Shown: positions 23,601 to 34,200 of the stretch, one piece after another
Layout of the letters: each line of letters opens with the position of its first letter
How positions within the stretch are numbered: position 1 is the first letter of the stretch
Source: Perkinsus olseni
Taxonomy: Eukaryota > Perkinsozoa > Perkinsida > Perkinsidae
Reading direction: 5' to 3'
DNA: 64,000 nt
Assembly: GCA_013115135.1 (NCBI GenBank)
Contig: JABANP010000069.1
Span: 62,001-126,000 of the forward strand
Made by a program: the position numbers and the translations under genes
The notes under the pieces: model-generated
Databases searched by the model: none
The model's input: the letters and a program-made list of their open reading frames with translations, nothing else
Told to the model about the DNA's origin: nothing

Positions 23601-25361
23601 GGCCAGTTGAGAACGACTGCTCGAAAGATCTACCTGCGCACAGCGAAGATTCCATGGATACAAGATGCGCATAATACCCAAGCAGGCTGACACTTCAAAG
23701 CCGCATTTTTAATTCACGTCAACGGCAGATTAGAAGATACCCGAGTCGAGGATAGTACGGTCATTCAGCCGCATAGAAGACGGTCGAATTCCCCAGTAGA
23801 ATTGCGAATGATCAGCGAGGCACCCACCTTACATGCTCAACGTCAATTTTGTTAAGGGCGCCGATGACTTCTAATCCCTGCTGCATGAATGCCAGATAAA
23901 AATTCGCAACCGTTTGCGCCTGGACACCTATGGCGAGGATCGCTGTGGCAGCAGCAGCGGCAGCAGCAGCACTCGGCTTGGCGTTACTAACACCGATAGC
24001 CCCAAGAAGTTCTCGTCAAGAAGGCCCCGACAGCAGCAGAACGGGATGATGGCAAAAAATGAATCAGAAAAGACCGACTCGAGTCCATACTAAGACAGCC
24101 ACTTCAGTCGGAGGGTTCCATTCTCAACCTTCATTCACTCCGCGAGTATAATTCAGTTGGCCCCTCGCTTCAGCCATACGAAGATTACTCGGTCGTAAAG
24201 ACGATAGCATGAGGATGAGCGATGAGAAGAGCCTTCGATCATTGACTCACCTTGTATGGCGTCCACCAGTAGTATCGCGCCCTGACACGCTGAGAGCGAA
24301 CGCGCCACTTCGTATTGGAAGTCGGTGTGGCCTACAATCACAAGTCAGAGAGGATATCAATGGAAAACGGCGGCCAGGCTTCTTGAAATTCTTGAGGCCA
24401 CTACGGCGGGTGGGAGATTTCATGAGATCCCAGTAGGAAAGGCTAGCAACACAATTCGTGCGACGAATTTCGAAAATCCGGGAGAAACAGAACAGGTTCA
24501 GTTACAATGAAGACCTGGGAGGATGCAACTACACGAACTACAGCCCTCCAAATAATTTTGGAATATCGAGATTTTCTCGCCGCTAGCTCCAACGGGGACG
24601 AGTTACGAGACAAAACGTCTCGGAATACCTTGTAGTACCCTGCTGGATATGACCCCAAAGTTTCAGGCCACAACCCCTGATGATGGGATAGTTCATGTAT
24701 TCTCTCTCCGGATACCTCACCTGGTGTGTCGATGAGGTTGAGCAGGTACGTTAGACCATCCTTAGGATTGTCGTAAAGTATGCTGCAACTTTGTGCCTTT
24801 ATAGTAATACCCTGACCGAGAGAGAACGGCGATATATATTGGCGGAGCAGGAGCAGGAGCATTGCTATTGTTATTGTTTGCTAGAGGGAAACGTGCCTTG
24901 CCGCGAGAACTTGCTCACGGAGGTGACAAGCGACCCTCATCCACGCTGCGACTCACTCGCTCTCGCTCGACCTCCAAAGTATCGAGGTACTGCGCTCCTT
25001 TGGTCTCAATGCCGGTCATGTTCAATAGACGATCGCACAGAGTGGACTTGCCGTGATCGACATGCGCGATCACGGAGAAGTTACGTATCCGGTCCACGGG
25101 AACTCCCTCGGGGAAGGACGCTAGGAAACTGAGGGAGGACTCGCGTGCCCCGGGTTCTGGCCGAGGGCAATCAGCAAGCAAGCCACAGACAGCACACGCG
25201 AGATCGGTCCCGCTCAGGTGTCGAGCTTTTGCCACAGAATAATATAACTTCACGCAAATTTTTACCAGGGGAAGGGCAGATGGTCGAATGAGGCGCTGAT
25301 TCGAATTGAAGGGCGACTCGAAACCCAAAAATCTATCGATCCGGGCGAGTAAAGAGGGCAA
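20682..25361 (-). CDS. GUF1: GUF1/LepA (elongation factor 4) GTPase, multi-exon
   Basis: LepA/EF4 is a ribosome-associated translational GTPase that back-translocates stalled ribosomes; the eukaryotic form GUF1 acts in mitochondria. The first exon has an Arg-rich N-terminus, possibly a mitochondrial presequence, then [16 protein letters not shown] (G1, about 25042-25070) and LEVERER. A 145-nt intron (24812-24956) joins it to GITIKAQ (G2) and NLIDTPG (G3). Later exons give [17 protein letters not shown] (about 24290), [16 protein letters not shown] (about 23840, G4), [13 protein letters not shown] (about 23550, G5), AIIERIPPP (about 23110), domain II, then [14 protein letters not shown] (about 21560) and EPTVEGTF. 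The last exon carries the LepA-specific C-terminal domain ([18 protein letters not shown](D)[28 protein letters not shown]). The order matches the whole family. The start is uncertain; some middle introns are placed only approximately. Confidence 0.93.
21263..21309 (-). other. 47-nt GUF1 intron carrying an antisense TTTCGTGGCGCG motif
   Basis: Removing GTAGCC..ATTCAG joins KEPTVE to [12 protein letters not shown], which follows the LepA alignment. The intron includes CGCGCGCCACGAAATTGC, the reverse complement of a motif found in an SLC13 intron (38186-38234) and elsewhere in the window. Confidence 0.65.
23300..23400 (-). repeat. Relic copy of a GUF1 3' exon segment inside a GUF1 intron
   Basis: The minus strand encodes [16 protein letters not shown], close to [16 protein letters not shown] in the true C-terminal exon (about 21115-21160). 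At DNA level TATAATTTCCGACAG is identical and the following 20 bases match at about 15. It lies between the exon ending near 23540 and the one starting near 23290. Confidence 0.5.
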
Positions 25362-26049
25362 TCAACATCTCAGGCGAAGATTTTCATTCGGAAAACCGAG
25401 GGATTGGCAACCTAAAAGACTCTCTACGCGTCACGAGCATCCCGCCGCTGGTTCAACAAAGAGATTCTGAAACTCAGATTCGATTCTGGAATTGATTTTT
25501 ACACGTAAAATGCGGTTCCAGAATCGGTTCTGAGTTCCAAATCCAGCTTATTGACGGAGATAATGACGCAAACGGGAACTGGGCGTTCGTAAACTCACTC
25601 CATGATTCTCTGTTGCGCTTTTGACCGTGTCTTTAGAGTGTGTCCCGTCGCCGAGCCATGTGCCCCTGCTGCGGCGACCCCGGGCGTAGCGGTGGTACAA
25701 AATAATCTTAACGATTTCAGCCATGTTGTGTTCATGAGAAAAAACTCTTTCACAAAAGAAGGAGTGCCGGTGTACCGAGAGGGACGTCAGGGGTCCAAAA
25801 CTCTCCTCGAAAACGTGTGAAAATAAGCATGTCTTGCTCCGATAGGAAGCCAAGCTAAGCAGTTGATAACAATAAAGAGGATTCCAGACAGCAAAACTTG
25901 GATGTTGTGTTCTCAATCAGTCGGTATTTGGACTCTCGCTTGAGATCGAAAATGAACTACAGGGCGTGCGCTATCTGTCAAAAAATTTTTCGATTTGAAA
26001 AATTATGGCAACGCACGCATACAATTACGAATTTTGTTAGTGTCCAAAC
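25362..26049. other. Upstream of GUF1; contains one MITE copy
   Basis: Apart from the MITE at 25451-25555 I see only an unrecognised minus-strand frame at 25548-25916, with no domain. Confidence 0.35.
25451..25555. repeat. ~105-bp MITE (ACACGTAAAATGCGG family), copy 1
   Basis: Starts GTTCAACAAAGAGATTCTGA, has the core ACACGTAAAATGCGGTTCC, and ends in an inverted TTCTGAGTTCCAAATCC..TTGAC-like arm. Confidence 0.55.
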
Positions 26050-26920
26050 GTGTCCAAATGCTATTCCAAAGCCATGTGCGACTGCGGTATAAAATGGGCC
26101 GACCCGGAGGGAAAGGTGACCAGTTTGCAAGTCGATTCCCGAATCGCTGTGTGAACTGAGCTCGATTTCGTCATGGAAAGAGCAAGATTTGCGCGCCACA
26201 TCGAAAAATTATGAACGGCTCGATTGAGGATTTTTCGATAGGAGACACTCCCGGTCGACGTCCTCGTCGTTGAACTATGCATATTGAGCGACGGTAACTG
26301 ACTTAGGCTACATCTGGCTGATTTATAGTGCCGGAGGCCGTTGAACTCAGTTGGGCTGATGTGCCTAGCAATGAGGCGCCGTACGCAGCCCCCCGATCAA
26401 CTAAGTGATTGTGAAGCTCAGAATCGATCACGGGATTGATTTTCAAACGCAAGATGCGGTTCTAGTCAGAATTGGTTTATCAAACGACCCCAGCGGCGAG
26501 AGGTGAATTGTCAGGAATACCCTTGGGGAAAAATAGAGTAAATCTGGGTCTGCTCAATCCCTCCGTAGGAAGAAAATTGATTTTCATAGTCGGTAAATAT
26601 CCGATCTTCAATTTTCATAGTTCTTACCGCAGGTTTGTACGAGCGTTGGTGGCTCGAGTGGAAGCCCTTCAAAGTGGTGCATCAAAAAGTCTGTGCAACG
26701 CGAGGCGGTCATGCGAATCCACACGAATGGCCAAAACGATACTGGCCGACTGGATTCTCGAAGAAGGTCGAAAGATACCCCATCAACGCACAGCGAAGGT
26801 TCTCTCTCAGATACGGATCGCCAACAGTGCTGAATATGCCTTCAATCGGTATGGGTTTGATTACAGAATACCCAAATGGGGCGGTTGACAGCTGAACGGC
26901 GCATGTGATTGTTTCTGTGA
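26050..26920. repeat. Dispersed repeat, inverted relative to 54420-55080
   Basis: 26585-26920 is nearly identical to the reverse complement of 54420-54760. A second block at 26060-26130 (CCGCAGTCGCACA.. reversed) matches 55000-55065, giving shared peptides FIPQSH and LIPQSH. Order and orientation agree, so these are two copies of one element in opposite orientation. All frames of the ~340-bp block are open, so the coding strand is uncertain; one reading gives IFSTVGDPYLRENLRCALMG. Confidence 0.55.
26395..26487. repeat. MITE (ACACGTAAAATGCGG family), copy 2
   Basis: GATCAACTAAGTGATTGTGA at the left, core AAACGCAAGATGCGGTTC, right arm TTGGTTTATCAAACG. More diverged than other copies. Confidence 0.45.
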
Positions 26921-26977
26921 GTAGCGCTGTTGGCGTTGGAAGTTCTGAGTATTCGTCAGTGAGCTTTTGTGATGACC

Positions 26978-27071
26978 GCACTACGGGCCCAGCCTCGTCA
27001 CGAGCCTGGGCCCGTAGTGCTGATCGCCATTCTTCTTCACGAGCCGCTCGTGAAGAAGAATGGCGATCAGC
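26978..27071. repeat. Two abutting long hairpins
   Basis: 26978-27020 is an inverted repeat with ~20-bp arms (GCACTACGGGCCCAG.. / ..CTGGGCCCGTAGTGC, one mismatch). 27019-27071 is a perfect 26-bp-arm palindrome with a single central C (GCTGATCGCCATTC.. / ..GAATGGCGATCAGC). They share the GC at 27019-27020. Confidence 0.9.
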
Positions 27072-27513
27072 TTCGACGACGGAAGAAGCTATTCTTGTTT
27101 TCACGGCTCTGGGTCTCACTGAGCTTAGATTAAGAACAGTAGATGGAGCGGTATGGAGCGTGACGTCCACTGCCTGCCGCAGAAAAGTCGATCGGCAAAA
27201 CCAAGGCCGCGTAGACGTAACGCCGTGCTGGAATTTGTGACTTACCCATTTAAGTTGAATCTCTTGAACTGGCTTCCCCCTCCTTCGTGGCTGTGACGTG
27301 GACGCGGCTGCTGTTGACGAACGGTGATGTGAATAAGACCGTATCGAACTTGACCTACCTTCGCTTCGGGATTCGTTTTGGCCGAAGATGATGCCACGCG
27401 CAAACAATTGAGTACAGGGATCGTCATGAAAACACTTTGTGTCGAACCCCAATTCATTATCCATCGGGAGCAATCGCCGCATAATGGGCGGCCGAACTCG
27501 AATAAGCAGGAGT

Positions 27514-27619
27514 GTTCAATAGACCTCTCCTGAATTTCTGGACCGCTCCGAGGATTGAATTTAACGTGTAAAATACGATCCTGGGAGCGTTATTGAAACT
27601 CTGGAGAGATCTATTCAAC
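27514..27619. repeat. 106-bp MITE, ACGTGTAAAAT-core copy with strong inverted ends
   Basis: Left end GTTCAATAGACCTCTCC and right end GGAGAGATCTATTCAAC are inverted with one mismatch. The core ACGTGTAAAATACG resembles the other family members. Confidence 0.7.
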
Positions 27620-28321
27620 ACGCGGAGCGCTCCCCGGTCAAATCGTGGTCTGACTTGCGACTAGAAAGTGATCTTTATAGTGGACCGTGGTTCTCGGACA
27701 CCTTGAACGAGGAGTTTGTTCCACCAGCCTCTACCATGATGCGCTTCACTCCGCTGTGCTCGAGACGAGACACTTCCTCCATGAAATACATGGCTTAATA
27801 TGGCTTAGCATACCATTTCCTGTGTGTTGCATCCTATGTCACCCGATACACCCGAGTGGCACAACAACCCCCTTCGTTCCACCTTCCTGTACCACTTTCG
27901 TTCCGCACACCGATAGGTTGTTACGCTCCGTCTATGTTTATGCATACAGAGTAGTCTGCGCAATAGCTCTTTCATAAGATCCATCTCACAAGCTCCCTTT
28001 GACCTTGCGTTACACGTATGAGTAAGAAGAATACAACATAGGTAGACAGAATCTGTGACCGCAGCACCGTCACACACACGCGTGTTCATAAGCGCACGCG
28101 TGCACCTTCAAGTGGCGGGGTTGGTCGTCCTCTAGTCCACAATTCAGGCCCTCTCGATGAACTTGCTCAGAGTTGGCTCTTGTCCGATTAGGTTGCCAGC
28201 TTGGGAGGGGATATCGGTGGCTAGTGCCGATTCTCGGCTCTATTGCGGGAGTCTCGCCCGCCTGGGAGTTCTTCGAGGAAAGACAACAAGCGCGTTCCCA
28301 CGAGTTCGGTTCGTTCCCGCC
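27620..28321. other. Upstream of mucin-like gene 1
   Basis: 28085-28115 resembles 31719-31745 upstream of the paralogue, so the duplication includes some 5' flank. No other gene was recognised. Confidence 0.35.
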
Positions 28322-29423
28322 ATGTTTCGTCTGTTGCTGCTTCTCGGTATCATCGGAGGTCTCACAAAAGCGATGTCCCCTCACAGGGGGCCAAGTTCTG
28401 GCAACGCCGCCCTCAGCCCGGAAGACGTGAGTGTTGATGAGTACCGTGCCGCCTTAGTCTGTCTCGCTCAGGAATATTGCCAATCCCTCTGTGGGTCACC
28501 CCCAACGTCCATATGTGGAGATAAGGGGTCGTACTGTAAACCATACGGTCCACCTGAGAATGGTGTTGGAGTCTGCCAGGGCTTGTAAGTGCATCCATCA
28601 ACATCCCTCCCGTACTGGATGGGACCCTCCGATGCGCCGATTCGTCGCTCCTCAGTTACTATCTACCGAATAACAGCATGTGCTACTTCGGACCATTCAC
28701 GACTTCCAGTGAGTGCTCCGAGCGTCATCCTGTCTACTGTAGAGGGAATGCGACCACTACACCCGGGCCTACCCCAACGCCCACAACCGGGCCTGCCCCG
28801 ACGACCACACCCGGGCCCACCCCAACGCCCACCACTGGGCCTGCCTCGACGACCACCCCTGGGACCGATACTACCCAACCCGGCCCGACGACGTCGCCGA
28901 CCAGTACCACTCCCACAACTTCCCCGGGTATTGAACGCTGTCGTCCGTTCCCCATGCAGTTGTCGTGTCACCAGCTTGCGTGTTCTCTCAGTTGCACATC
29001 CTACGGGCCTGTACGTCGACGGCGGGCACCAGAGAGGGACCTATTATAGAGTTTCCGTGTTCTTCAGCGGATCCAGTACCGTCCTCGACCATCTGTGAGC
29101 ATCGCCTGTCCGAAAGCTGTACTCATCGTTTCATCTGTGCTCGCAGGAACATCACTATTTTCGGATTCCCCCCTGCAATTGGTGAAGGTCTGCCTTACTC
29201 GATGGCGGGAAACAAGATCGTCATTCTCGATTACAACTCGATACCCGCAGCAGCTCGGCCACTCGCCAAACGTGAGCTTGTTTGGCACTCATTGATTTCA
29301 ACATTAATTCTGTTTTTTTCAGAGGTCACTTTGGAATATGACCGCGATGACGATAGCATCGCGTTTTCAATCCCTGGAGTGATCAGCATCACGCTGCACA
29401 GGCCGAGCCCAAGTCGCAGCTAG
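28322..29423 (+). CDS. Mucin-like secreted protein 1, six exons
   Basis: Unknown function; extracellular by signal peptide (MFRLLLLLGIIGGLTKA). Exons: 28322-28426, 28472-28584, 28677-28927, 28992-29094, 29147-29271, 29323-29423. They total 798 nt and close in frame as 265 residues. After the signal come a Cys-rich segment with eight Cys (EYCQSLCGSPPTSICG .. GVCQGFMCYFG .. SECSERHPVYCRGN), a Thr/Pro tract of about five PGPTPTPTT-like units that could be O-glycosylated, and a C-terminal beta-rich domain (HPTGLYVDGG .. STVLDHLNITIFGFPP .. AFSIPGVISITL). The paralogue at 31969 has the same exon phases, and three exons have identical lengths (113, 103, 125 nt). Intron 1 is 45 nt and open, so it could be retained without a frame change. 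Confidence 0.82.
28585..28676 (+). other. 92-nt intron, identical to the paralogue's intron
   Basis: GTAAGT..AACAG. It has no difference from 32254-32345 across 92 nt. Splicing joins VCQG to FMCYFGPF. Confidence 0.85.
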
Positions 29424-30092
29424 AAGCCCTGATCACACTCTCGCGTCCTCACGCAATTGTGCGGCGTGTTGCAGCAGCAAGGCCTGCCGACACCCCTCAC
29501 AGTCGGGGCCCGACTTAGTCGGTGTATATCACTTCCCCTGGTTTTTATTGACACTTTTTAACAAGCGTGGTTGACGTGGTATTTGATATATCACAGATTT
29601 CGTTCACGTGAACCTGCGTCGAATATAGATGAGGCGATCTGCTGTGCTGCACTTGAATATCCTCCAGTGGAGTGGCTCACGCTTAATGCTGACGATTTAT
29701 TCTTAACAGGTTGGCGTTAGTATTTTTCAAAAAAGAATGCCGTGTTGAGTCAGTTATGGGAAGGGGTATCAACTGAAACGTGTTCTTCACGATTGGACCG
29801 CGGAATTTTTTCTACATCTCCCCAGCCACTCAAAAATAATGGTAGTAGTCATGAGCCGGTTATGGAAAACGAGACGTGTCTCTTGAACACACCTCGTGTG
29901 AATTGAATCAGACATGTATACGGTGCAACTATGCCATCGACGGCGGTGGGTCCTAAACGTAACTGAGTCTTGCGAATGACTCATCCGTGAAACTCGGGTA
30001 TGCAACCGGAAAACTGGTGCGAACTGGTATATCATCCGTGATAAGCCATAACTGACGACGTACTGATATGCATTCCAAATGATCACTCTCGC
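29424..30092. other. Intergenic, no gene recognised
   Basis: Downstream of mucin-like gene 1; AT-richer sequence without recognisable coding exons or RNA genes. Confidence 0.35.
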
Positions 30093-30260
30093 TACGCCCT
30101 ACGAGGGTCGGTTTCTTGTGTGACGAAGACCGTCTTTCGACTCGCCACTTCTTTCAATTTCTCCTGTGCGAACGGCGCGAGCGGGTCCACGGTATTGCAC
30201 GTGACCCGCCCGTCGTCTGTGTAGGTGAAATCTAGCCTCAGCCCCCACCCTCAACCTAAA
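30093..30260 (-). CDS. Possible terminal exon of an unidentified protein
   Basis: One minus-strand frame reads LDFTYTDDGRVTCNTVDPL then APFAQEKLKEVASRKTVFV and TQETDPRRA before a stop near 30093. The composition is strongly protein-like, but the frame is closed upstream near 30248, so it would need an acceptor around 30245. A Ser/Thr-rich frame on the same strand at 30458-30928 ends in SIPGE followed by a GTGAGT donor and might belong to the same gene. No family recognised. Confidence 0.3.
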
Positions 30261-30659
30261 TCCGAGTCTGCGACTGAGTCGTGGCATCTCTGGTAGAGAA
30301 CCCAGGCTGGACGTGCCCAGGAGTGCCTGGGTGTCCGTTTTGTGCTCTTCCTCGGACCCGTTATTCTGGGTCAGAGCATTTATCCCGTGCCCTGTCTAGG
30401 TGCGCCATCACCGTACGTGAATTCATGTGCAAGTACAGTCAGGGACGTATGGTTCTCCTAGGGAAGCTGCGAGAGCACATAACTCACCTCTCCTGGGATG
30501 GAAAACTTGGCGCGTCGTTCAGGGGACCTGCCTTCAACCCTGTGACCCGGGTTGGCATTCCGACGAAAGCGGCGCAGGTACCTCCTCCGGGGAGGTAGCG
30601 CGATCTTCAGCCCAGCTGTACGAAGAAGTGGTGTACTAGCTGGAACAGTAGCAAAGCGA

Positions 30660-30890
30660 GACTGAAGTGTACGAGCTGAATTTATACTGGTTTGAGTTGT
30701 ATTCACTGAAACTGTATCCATTGAAGCTGGTCGAAGTGAAACCGTACTACTGACTACTGTACTGGTTGGCACTGTACGGACTGGGAGAAGCTCAATTGAG
30801 ACTGCACAAATTGCAACTGTATAACTGGAATCTGTTTCAGTTGAAACTGTACGGAAGAGGCTTGTACCAGTGTTCGCTTTATCGGCTGGC
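30660..30890. repeat. Degenerate GAAACTGTAC-type short repeats
   Basis: Words such as TTGAAACTGTAC, TGAAACCGTACT and TTGCAACTGTATAAC recur every ~15-18 bp. The minus strand reads as a Ser/Thr/Val-rich peptide. It may be a decayed minisatellite or a mucin-like coding tract. Confidence 0.45.
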
Positions 30891-30929
30891 ACTACCATGT
30901 GGTCCCCACTCGAGCTACGTCGTAGCATG

Positions 30930-31968
30930 GCATAGACTTCTGCATGGCTAGGCCTGTTTCAATCAGAAGTCTATTGGGCCTAGGGTGAGGTTGCTATGCC
31001 AGCGGTCGAGGATATCACATGCACGAGTAAAAACGGCAGTTTGGTGTTAGGGGGGGGCTCAATTACGAATGAGGCCATCAATTTCGTTATCCGCAAAAAT
31101 GCACTTCCTAGCAAGGAAGTCGGAATTTCCGCCGACCCACATACGAGCCCCCCGCTCGTTTTCCTTTAGTGCGTCCATTAGTCAATTCCGCCTATGCTCG
31201 CGAGCTTTCCTAGTCCCTTCTTTTCTAGTATCAATAGCGAGCTTCCAGCGTCTCAACGAGATTGTATGGGCGTCATGGGATTCCCCGACCGCCGCAACCG
31301 ACCGTAACCGCGGACGAGTTCGCTCTCGGTCACTCTCGAGCAGAGATGCACTTTCGAGCTCCGCGGGAGAAGTGGCAGGATGCAAGGCCGTTGCGAGAAG
31401 TGAAAATTGAGACCAGCGACTGTCTGAGCACTCGCCCGGGCGGTCAGTCTGAGCTCCGCGCTCTAACATCTTTGAACGACAACTCCTCGCAACGAGCGAG
31501 TCGCGCAATCGAAGAATCACGTGACTCCGAGACGGATTCTAACCAGGCTGTGGAACTCCAAGAAGATCCTCAGCGCATTTGAGGACTGAACCGACTGTCA
31601 GACGTACACGCAGTACACTACGCCACGAAAATTTCGTGACGAAATGCTCAGCCCGCGCGGCTTTAAAGACTTGCTCCACGCTCAGAGCGCCGTCCGAGAA
31701 CATCTGTCCCGTACGTATGAACACATGAGCACGCGTGCATCTTGTTGGTGGCCCCGTTGCTGGGCCCCAGTTCGTGCGTAAGCCTTTTTCGCTGTGGAAC
31801 ACGAGCCAAAACCTGCCTGCAATGAGCTCAAGGGCGCAAGGTGCTCCAACCAGCCCGAGGGGACCCTTACCGTTACCGGATGGATATGCGCGCGCCTCGG
31901 GGGGGTTTCAAAGCATCGCAGCACGCGCGTTCTAAGCCTTGCTGAAATTGGCTTCACGGTTCTCAAGC
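30930..31968. other. Upstream of mucin-like gene 2, nothing firmly identified
   Basis: A GC-rich stretch at 31069-31582 is open in several frames on both strands without a recognisable domain. 31719-31745 is similar to the upstream flank of gene 1. Confidence 0.3.
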
Positions 31969-33248
31969 ATGTACCGTCTACTAGTAGTCCTCGGCCTCAT
32001 CGAAGGTCTCGTTGAGGGGTTGTCTCCTAACAGGGGGTCTACCAATGCGACTACTGGAAGCGGGGCAAACGCCGGTCAGACCCCAGATGTGAGTCTCGAT
32101 GAGTCGCATGTCGCCTCAGATTGCAGTCTGTCTCGCTCAGGAATATTGCCAATCCCTCTGTGGGTCACCCCCAACCTCCATATGTGGAGATAAGGGGTCG
32201 TACTGTAAACCATACGGTCCACCTGAGAATGGTGTTGGAGTCTGCCAGGGCTTGTAAGTGCATCCATCAACATCCCTCCCGTACTGGATGGGACCCTCCG
32301 ATGCGCCGATTCGTCGCTCCTCAGTTACTATCTACCGAATAACAGCATGTGCTACTTCGGACCATTCACGACTTCCAGTGAGTGCTCCGAGCGTCATCCT
32401 GTCTTCTGTAGAGGGAATGCGACCACTACACCCGGGCCCACCCCAACGCCCACAACCGGGCCCACCCCAACGCCCACAACCGGGCCTGCCCCGACGACCA
32501 CCCCTGGGCCCACCCCGACGACCACCCCTGGGCCCACCCCGCCGACCACCCCTGGGCCCACCCCGCCGACCACCCCTGGGCCCACCCCGACGACCACCCC
32601 TGGGCCCACCCCGACGACCACCCCTGGGCCCACCCCGACGACCACCCCTAGTCCAACAACCACACCGGGCACCAGTACCACCCCCGGGCCTACTACTACT
32701 CCTACACCATCTCCGGGTAATAAGCGTTTTCTGCTAGTACCGGTTCAGCCACCTTCATTTCCGTGTTCGCTTAGCTCCCTATCCGACTGGCTTCTTCAAC
32801 GGTAGTGGAACAGTCGCTGGTGCCACCTTCAACATTTCTGCCTTATTCAGCGACAGCACTACCGTTCTCGAGGATATGTAAGGATCTACTGTTCCACTGT
32901 TGCTCGTGTCGCTTACCACGCGAGGGGTTTCCGGTTCTACGTCATTTTTTATTTCTGTAGGAATGTCACTGTCCCGGGCCTCCCTCCTATCCAGATCGAG
33001 CAACTCCCTTACACTATGATTGGTATTAGACTGAACATCACCGATTTCAGCGAAGTGCCCTCGGAGTTCCGGCAGTTCATCCAGAGTAAGGCCAGCCAGT
33101 ACTCGTTCTCTGTCCAATCACGTGTGGTTTTTTTTCAGTAGCGGAGATTGACTACTATTCTGGCAACCAGACGATCTTCTTTTCGATCCCCGGCGTGGTT
33201 AACGTGACACTCTCGCACCCATCTAGTAGCCGCAGACTGAAGCGTTAA
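31969..33248 (+). CDS. Mucin-like secreted protein 2, six exons
   Basis: Paralogue of the gene at 28322. Exons: 31969-32088, 32141-32253, 32346-32716, 32775-32877, 32961-33085, 33139-33248. They sum to 942 nt and close in frame as 313 residues. Signal peptide MYRLLVVLGLIEGLVEG; the ATG at 31939 is in frame, but 31969 aligns with the paralogue. The Cys-rich segment is almost identical to paralogue 1, while the Thr/Pro tract is expanded to about ten 24-nt units (PTPTTTPG or PTPPTTPG). The C-terminal domain keeps the fold pattern (YPTGFFNGSG .. STTVLEDMNVTVPGLPP .. IFFSIPGVVNVTL) but is strongly diverged. Intron 1 here is 52 nt, so its removal is required, which supports the matching 45-nt intron in paralogue 1. 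Confidence 0.82.
32430..32680 (+). repeat. 24-bp coding minisatellite (Pro/Thr units)
   Basis: Tandem CCCACCCCGACGACCACCCC-type units with third-position and single-codon variants. They lie inside exon 3 of mucin-like gene 2; the paralogue has about half as many. Confidence 0.9.
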
Positions 33249-34200
33249 TTACAACTTAGTGTACTTCAGTCGCTGCTCCTTTATATCTCCTACTTGATGA
33301 ACATATCCTCGGTATCAATATCAATCATTCGTGAAGTCATCTTAACCTGTCATCATCATTATAATAATGTAGGCTTTGCCTAGTGTGCAGAGCGCGAAGG
33401 TGGAGCGCTCTGCTTCGCTCCATCATGGTATATTCTCCTCTGGCAGTTTTCAGCAGTTTTGAACTGGTTGGCTTCACTACTCTACGGGATGTCGTGTTAC
33501 TTCAGTCCTGAGTACCTTCAGTACTTTCCATACACGTTGTCCTCATTCGCATTCCGCTGTGTGTGTGAATTTCAACTTGAGAGGGGCCGCAACCAGATCG
33601 ATTTTGCCACGGATGGCCCATAAAATCGAACACCGTAAGGGCCCTGTTACTATAGGGAGCATACTGCGATCCCTATCTCAAAGAGCCGCCCCTCGGCCTT
33701 GGTCGGGGGGGGAGGGTGGGGCGTCGAAACTCTCTTTCAAATGTTTCACCCTAGTTGCGGCATAGTTCCAAGCCCAACGCCGACAGTCAGGGGGGATTGG
33801 TTCAGCCTGTTGGATTGTTTACTTAGGACGGGGCGGAAATGGCAAAGCCCTCGCGGTACGAGTCGTCTAATGTGAAACTATCTGCCCTTGAAGTCAATTT
33901 GTTTGCTGTTGAACACACGCTGATAGTTTTTGTAAGATGCTCTGGTAACCGTCGAAAGTAGCTCGCCAACGCCTGGTGGGGGCACAGCGCCGTACAAAAA
34001 GAGTTTCCCTGACCACCATCAACTACTCAACAAAGTCACATATGATGAAACGCTGCATTACAGAGTGTACCAACAACTAGCGCCTCACGGGGTCGTCTGG
34101 TAGTCGGAGTAGTCGACACATGGATACCAACGATGACGCACCAGCAATCTCGTACGTGCTTTCCCCCTTGTTCTCAGATCCAGATACGTACAGCATTCGT
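33249..34200. other. Intergenic, no gene recognised
   Basis: Between the mucin-like gene and the convergent BRCT gene. No domain-bearing frame seen. Confidence 0.35.

Noticed and set aside
26472..26888. Plus-strand 138-codon ORF as a gene
   Set aside because: All six frames of this repeat are open and differences between its two copies do not favour any frame.
31069..31582. Overlapping ORFs on both strands
   Set aside because: GC-rich sequence open in several frames, no domain, no splice support.
32394..32681. Long antisense frame rich in Val and Gly over the Thr/Pro repeat
   Set aside because: Shadow of the repetitive coding strand; low complexity and no start context.
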